Shown here: piece by piece, positions 58,422 through 64,000 of the stretch
How positions within the stretch are numbered: position 1 is the first letter of the stretch
How the letters are laid out: each line of letters opens with the position of its first letter
Assembly: GCF_033115175.1 (NCBI RefSeq)
Contig: NC_084834.1
Coordinates: 90,070,462-90,134,461, forward strand
DNA: 64,000 nucleotides
Direction: 5' to 3'
Source of the DNA: Lepus europaeus
Lineage: Eukaryota; Chordata; Mammalia; Lagomorpha; Leporidae
Notes under the pieces: generated by a model
What the model was told of the DNA's origin: nothing
What the model saw: only the letters and a program-made list of their open reading frames with translations
Databases searched by the model: none
Translations under genes and position numbers: made by a program

Positions 58422-58746
58422 ATATCGTAGATATTGGTTGACAACTTGAGGTCTCTCCCAAAGGGATCAGCTATCTTCCATTTAGAGCCAGGAATCCCCT
58501 TCTATTACTGTCAGTATATCACCAATCCCAAGTATAACTGAATGAACTCAAAAACAGTACACAAGGGATCTGGTTGTTCAAGGAACTCCATGCCTACTTC
58601 TAGAGGCAAGAATTAGAAGTATATTCCATCCTCTTACCCCAGTACCTTAATAATATTCATCAATTTCTCTTGAGAAGTAATTATACTTTAGGGCTAAACA
58701 AAGGAATATGGAAAGGAAAGTAAGGAAATTGTTTTTACAAATTATA

Positions 58747-58994
58747 AGGGGCAGGCACTGTAGTTCATCAAGTTAAGCTGCTACCGTCACACCAACATCC
58801 CATATCAGTGGCAGTTTGAGTCCCAGTTGCTTCACTTCTGATTCATCTCCCTGCTAACACACCCGGGAAGCAGCAGATGATGTCCCAAGTGTTTGGGTCC
58901 CTACCACCCATTTGGGAGACGCAAATGGAGTTCCTGGCTCCTGGCTTCAGCCTCGCCCAGCCCTGGCAGGGAATGACCCAGTAGATTCATTCAT

Positions 58995-59027
<33 letters not shown>

Positions 59028-59047
59028 GCTTTTAAATAAATAAATCT
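58747..59047 (+). mobile_element. Old CSINE
   Basis: GGGGCAGGCACTGTAGTTCA to CT repeats and TTTTAAATAAATAAATC. Confidence 0.85.
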
Positions 59048-59187
59048 TCTAAAACAGCAAAACCAGAAGTCTCTTGGGGAATAAAATGTTTTTTATTTTT
59101 CAATCTTCTCACATTGCCTAGTAAACTTAATAGCTGCAGCAACAGTGGTCATAGTAGTAATATTAACAGGAAGTTTCCAGCTGGGCC

Positions 59188-59240
59188 CAGGAGGGTGGGG
59201 GTGGGGCAGGGGCGGGGTGGGTGGGGTGGGTGGGCTGGGA
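59188..59240 (+). other. G-rich tract with G-quadruplex potential
   Basis: About ten runs of three or more G within 53 bases on the plus strand, with 1-2-base spacers. It ends about 70-80 bases before XIAP similarity begins. Confidence 0.8.
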
Positions 59241-59244
59241 GTAG

Positions 59245-59397
<153 letters not shown>

Positions 59398-59622
59398 TAG
59401 ATCATTTCTTTTGGGACGTGGATATGCTCAGTTAACAAGGAGCAGCTTGCAAGCGCTGGATTTTATGCTTTAGAGGAAGGTGATAAAGTAAGGTGCTTTC
59501 ACCGTGGAGGAGGGCTAACTGGGAGCCCAATGAAGACCCTTGAGAACAACATGCTAAGTGGTATCCGGGTGTAAATATCTATTAGAAGAGAAAGGACAAG
59601 AATATGTAAACAATATATTTGT

Positions 59623-59970
59623 GGGTTTTTTTTTTTTATGTTTTTTGACAGGCAGAGTGGACAGTGAGAGAGAGACAGAGAGAAAGGTCTTCCTTTGCCG
59701 TTGGTTTACCCTCCAAAGGCCGCCACGGTAGGCGCGCTGCGGCCGGCGCACAGCGCCGATCCGATGGCAGGAGCCAGGTGCTTCTCCTGGTCTCCCATGG
59801 GGTGCAGGGCCCAAGGACTTGGGCCATCCTCCACTGCACTCCCTGGCCACAGCAGAGAGCTGGCCTGGAAGAGGGGCAACCGGGACAGGATCAGTGCCCC
59901 GACCGGGACTAGAACCTGGTGTGCCAGCGCCACAAGGCAGAGGATTAGCCTGTTGAGCCACGGCGCCGGC
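59623..59970 (-). mobile_element. Young CSINE inside the XIAP retrocopy
   Basis: Poly(T) start, GACAGGCAGAGTGGACAGTG to CCACGGCGCCGGC. CAATATATTTGT repeats at 59,611-59,622 and 59,971-59,982, splitting the segment between BIR3 and UBA. Confidence 0.96.
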
Positions 59971-60991
59971 CAATATATTTGTTTAACTCATTCACTTGAG
60001 GAGTCTCTGGCAAGAATTGCTGAAAACACACCATCACAAACTACAAGAATTGAAGATATCAGATTCCAAAGTCCTATGGTACAAGAAGCTATACGAATGG
60101 GATTCCATTTCAGGGACATTAAATAATAATTGAGGAAAAAGTTCAGACATGTGGGAGCAACTCTAAAGCACTTGAGGTTCTGCTTGCAGATCTAGAAAAG
60201 CAGTACACAGAAAAGCAGTACACAGGATGAATCAAGTCAAACTTCACTGCAGGAAGACGTTAGTACTGAAGAGCAGCTAGGCCCTGCAAGAGAAGCTTTG
60301 CAAAATCTGCCTGAATAGAAATATTGCTGTAGTTTTTATTCCTTGTGCACATCTGGTCACTTGTAAACAATGTGCTGAAGCAGTTGACAAATGCCCCATG
60401 TGCTACACAGTGATTACTTTCAAAAAACAATGTTTATGTCTTAATCTAACTCCACAGTAGGCATGCTATGTTCCTCTCAGTACCCTGTTTGAATGTGTGG
60501 TATGAGCTGACTTTAAGTAATCAGCAATGAATTCCATTAGCATTTGCTACCAATTAGGGGGAAAAAAAGTACTGGTTTAGTTGGCAATCTAAAATTTGAA
60601 TTTCTGGATTTTTCAGGTTATTAACTGTATTATTTTTCCAGTTGCTTTACTGTTATTTAGTTGAAACCTTAGACTAAGAAGCATCACATTATAACTGATC
60701 ACAGTGTGTATTGGTAGTACACTGACTTAGTTTCTAAGTGTAAGTGAATTAATTGTCTGAGTTTTTCAATCCTTTCAGATAGACTTAGCAAATGGAGCAT
60801 TCTGTAGAAACTTGGAGATTCAAATTAGTCTCCTCAATCACATAATTTGTTTTGTGTGAAAAAGGAATGAACTGTTCATCTGGTGGAAAGAGATTATTGT
60901 TAGATGCTATCTTTATGTTTTGGGATTCTATCCCTTTTATTTTGAAATCATGGACACAGATTTGTGTGAATGATTTCAAAAAGCAATTTTG

Positions 60992-61302
60992 GCCGGTGCC
61001 GCGGCTCAATAGGCTAATCCTCCACCTGTGGCGCCGGTACACCGGGTTCTAGTCCCGGTCGGGGTGCCAGATTCTGTCCCGGTTGCTCCTCTTCCAGTCC
61101 AGCTCTCTGCTATGGCCCGGGAGTGCAGTGGAGGATGGCCCAAGCCCTGCACCCCATGGGAGACCAGGAGAAGCACCTGGCTCCTGCCTTCGGATCAGCA
61201 TGGTGCACCGGCCGCAGCGGCCATTGGAGGGTGAACCAACGGCAAAAGGAAGACCTTTCTGTCTCTCTCTCACTGTCCACTCTGCCTGTCAAAAAAAAAA
61301 AA
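60992..61302 (+). mobile_element. Young CSINE inside the XIAP 3' UTR
   Basis: GCCGGTGCCGCGGCTCAATA to CTGCCTGTC and poly(A). AAAAGCAATTTTG repeats at 60,979-60,991 and 61,303-61,315. Confidence 0.96.
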
Positions 61303-61722
61303 AAAAGCAATTTTGCCATTTTTCAAAGGACATTCAACGATACAATGCCACCTAGCCAACATGTACTGACATGGAAAGAGGTCAAAGATATTGTAAATGT
61401 AAAGTTCAAGAAGCAAAACACTGTATATTATAAGCCAAGTCAAGGTGTGTGTGTACTTTGTATATGTGTAGAACAGAAGATCTGGAAAGATAAGCGTTAA
61501 ACTGTCAAATGTGATTTCTCTTGAGGGGGCTGGGAGGATGGATCCCACAGAGGGTATACAGGGGACTTTTACTTTCTTTTTTTCCCCTTTTATTCTGTTT
61601 CACTTTTTGTAAGTATGTATTACTTTTGTAATCAGAATTTGTAGAACATATTTTACTGATTTAAAGGCATAGCCACGTTCAAACACCCGCAAAACTACTT
61701 ATCACTCAGCTTTAGTTTTTCT

Positions 61723-62077
61723 TTTTCTTTTTTTTTTTAATTTTTGACAGGCAGAGTGGACAATGAGAGAGAGAGAGAGAGACAGAAAGAAAGGTCTTCC
61801 TTTGCCGTTGGTTCACCCTCCAATGGCCGCCGCGGCCGGCATGCTGCAGCCGGCGCACCGCGCTGATCCCATGGCAGGAGCCAGGCGCTTCTCCTGGTCT
61901 CCCATGGGGTGCAGGGCCCAAGCACTTGGGCCATCCTCCACTGCACTCCCTGGCCACAGCAGAGAGCTGGCCTGGAAGAGGGGCAACCGGGACAGGATCG
62001 GTGCCCCGACCGTGACTAGAACCCGGTGTGCCTGCGCCGCAAGGCGGAGGATTAGCCTAGTGAGCCGCAGCGCCGGC
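61723..62077 (-). mobile_element. Young CSINE inside the XIAP 3' UTR
   Basis: GACAGGCAGAGTGGACAATG to GAGCCGCAGCGCCGGC. The 18-base repeat CTCAGCTTTAGTTTTTCT lies at 61,705-61,722 and 62,078-62,095. XIAP 3' UTR similarity continues seamlessly across it. Confidence 0.97.
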
Positions 62078-64000
62078 CTCAGCTTTAGTTTTTCTAATCC
62101 AAGAAGGCAGGGCAGTTAACCTTTTGGTACCAATGTGAAATTTAAATGTTTTTATGTTTTTCCTGCTTTGTGGATGAAAAATATTTCTAAGTGGTAGTTT
62201 TCTGACAGGTAGACCATATCTTATCTTGTATCAAAATAAATATTTCTGACTTTGTAAAATGAAATATAAAATATGTCTCAGCTCTTCCAATTAATTAGTA
62301 AGGATTCATCCTTAATCCTTGCTAGTTTAAGCCTGCCTAAGTCACTTCACTAAAAAATCTTGGTTAACCCAGTATTTTAAACTTCTGTCATCTTATGTAG
62401 GTAAAAGTAGAGCCTGTTTGTACACTGCTTGTAGTTATAGTGACAGCTGTCCATATTGAGACTCTCACATCATCTTGTATCTTAAAGTATCACGTGAGTT
62501 TTTACTGTTAGGATAATTAAGATGTACACAGGACAAAAGGTTAAGTCTTTCTTGTACCTACATTTTTGTTGTTGTTTTGACTAGTAGTAGTAATAGATAC
62601 TTCTGAAATTAATGTTCTCTCAAGATCCTTAGAATCTCTTAGAAATTATAAAAGACTGACAAGAAAAGAATAATTGTTTAAAAAAAAAACAACACTTGAG
62701 TACCACTCAATATGATTAAGAAACAGAAGTTTAAAAATGCTTCATAGAACACCCAACGTTTGTTTACAAGATTTCTTGCATAGACCCATTACAGAGGTCA
62801 ATGAGGCATTTCCTTTAACATTTGAGAGGGCAACTTTTTAAATCATATTGTTCTGTTTTCCTAACCTCTGTCAATTACTAATTAAGTGACATTCATTTCA
62901 AACCCTGCCAATTTCAATGACAGTTTGAAAAATGAAGTGATGATGACTGCCTTGTTTTTGTTTCATTTATGCAAATCAGCAGTTCTTCACCTTTGCACTA
63001 GCTTCCACTTAGTCATTAAGTTGAATTTGACCTGTGTAGTTTAAGCCTTAAATTTCAGTTTCAATTTAAAGCATTTGACAAGGGGGAAAGGTGTTCAAGT
63101 GTCTAAGGAATGTTTCCCAGGACACTCCGCTGTAAGCGAGGTAGATAGTTCAAGCTGGCTGTTAGGCAAGGACTCAAGGACCGAATTGTTTTAACATAAG
63201 GCTTTTCCTGCCTTGGAGCCTCAGTTCATTAAAACTCTTCTTTTAAAGTTTGTGTGCTTTAGAGCTAAGCAGTTTGTTTATTTTTTTCCCCTCTCCATGA
63301 GTTGCGAAATTTAATGCATGAAGCTGATGTGAGGAACAAGTTTATTTTAAGAATCGTTTAGAAATGCTGTTGCTTCAGGGTCTTAAAATCGCTCAGCATT
63401 CCAACTTCTTCCATCAGATTTTTGGAAACCTACCAGAGTGTTTCTGTGTTCACACTGCAAAAAGCACCATATTCTTTCCAGCTAATTGTGTAAAATTTGA
63501 TTACTTGCAAGGTCAAAACTGTAACCACATCTGAATCTACACTTCTCTTCTGCCACCCCCACCTCTCCCCACAGTTATCAGTATTTACATGTAGACATTA
63601 CCCTGCTGTATAAAGTTCATTCTAGTTTCAAAGACATCGCTCGTATTATCACATTTTGGTCATGTGAAGATTCATGTTATTTTGTAATAAACAATTGCCT
63701 TTATTTATAATATTTAGCTGGCTGATGAGAAATCTTGTCTTAATTTTTGAGAAAAGGGTGTAGTATTTATAAAATAAACTCTGGCTTATCAATTAATGGC
63801 TTTGTATTCCCCTTTCCTGATAGATTTGATCCCTCCCCTTTGGTTAGGGACTGAGGTGGGATAGTGTGAGAATACTGAATGTATGTAATGTGATTTGATC
63901 CTTTTAATACTTCTTACTATGTAAATTTGGTGGTTTTTTTCCTGTTGCTATTTTAGTGGATAAAATTTGTATTTTGAACTTTCTAGAGATTACCACTCCA

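Overview
This is a mammalian, almost certainly lagomorph (rabbit-like), nuclear DNA window. Two things point to rabbit or hare. Dozens of copies of a tRNA-derived SINE with a CT-rich tail (the lagomorph C-repeat/CSINE family) lie on both strands, many with clean target-site duplications. There are also several L1 elements with the 3' UTR known from rabbit L1. No bacterial, CRISPR or operon features are present.

The only intact protein-coding gene is DSPP (dentin sialophosphoprotein), on the minus strand. It runs from a noncoding exon 1 near 10,579-10,667, through a signal-peptide exon (6,487-6,562), a short exon 3 (5,337-5,423) and the DSP exon (3,903-4,856), to the large exon carrying the end of DSP and the whole Ser-Asp repeat DPP (stop at 1,379). 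All splice sites are canonical and all coding introns are phase 0. The predicted precursor is 1,059 residues. A core promoter with an inverted CCAAT box and a TTTAAAT element sits just upstream of exon 1. The neighbouring genes known from other mammals (DMP1 downstream, SPARCL1 upstream) are not reached.

10.8-30 kb is repeat-dominated: old L1 pieces, an LTR, a large L1 whose 5' part is inverted relative to its 3' part (16.9-23.2 kb), and a run of SINEs. One SINE (28.9-29.3 kb) carries a short 7SL/Alu-like insert. 30-59 kb is intergenic DNA with SINEs, L1 3' ends in alternating orientations, MIR/L2/MaLR relics and a decayed retroviral pol fragment.

59.3-64.0 kb is a processed retropseudogene of XIAP, 5'-truncated inside the BIR3 region. 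It contains the UBA and RING parts and a very long 3' UTR, is broken by stops and frameshifts, and was later hit by three SINEs.

No wholly new biological system was found. The most interesting points are the DPP repeat architecture and its open alternative frames, an RGD-to-QGD change in DPP, the 7SL/Alu-like insert, a possible LTR-derived retroposon, and the XIAP retrocopy.
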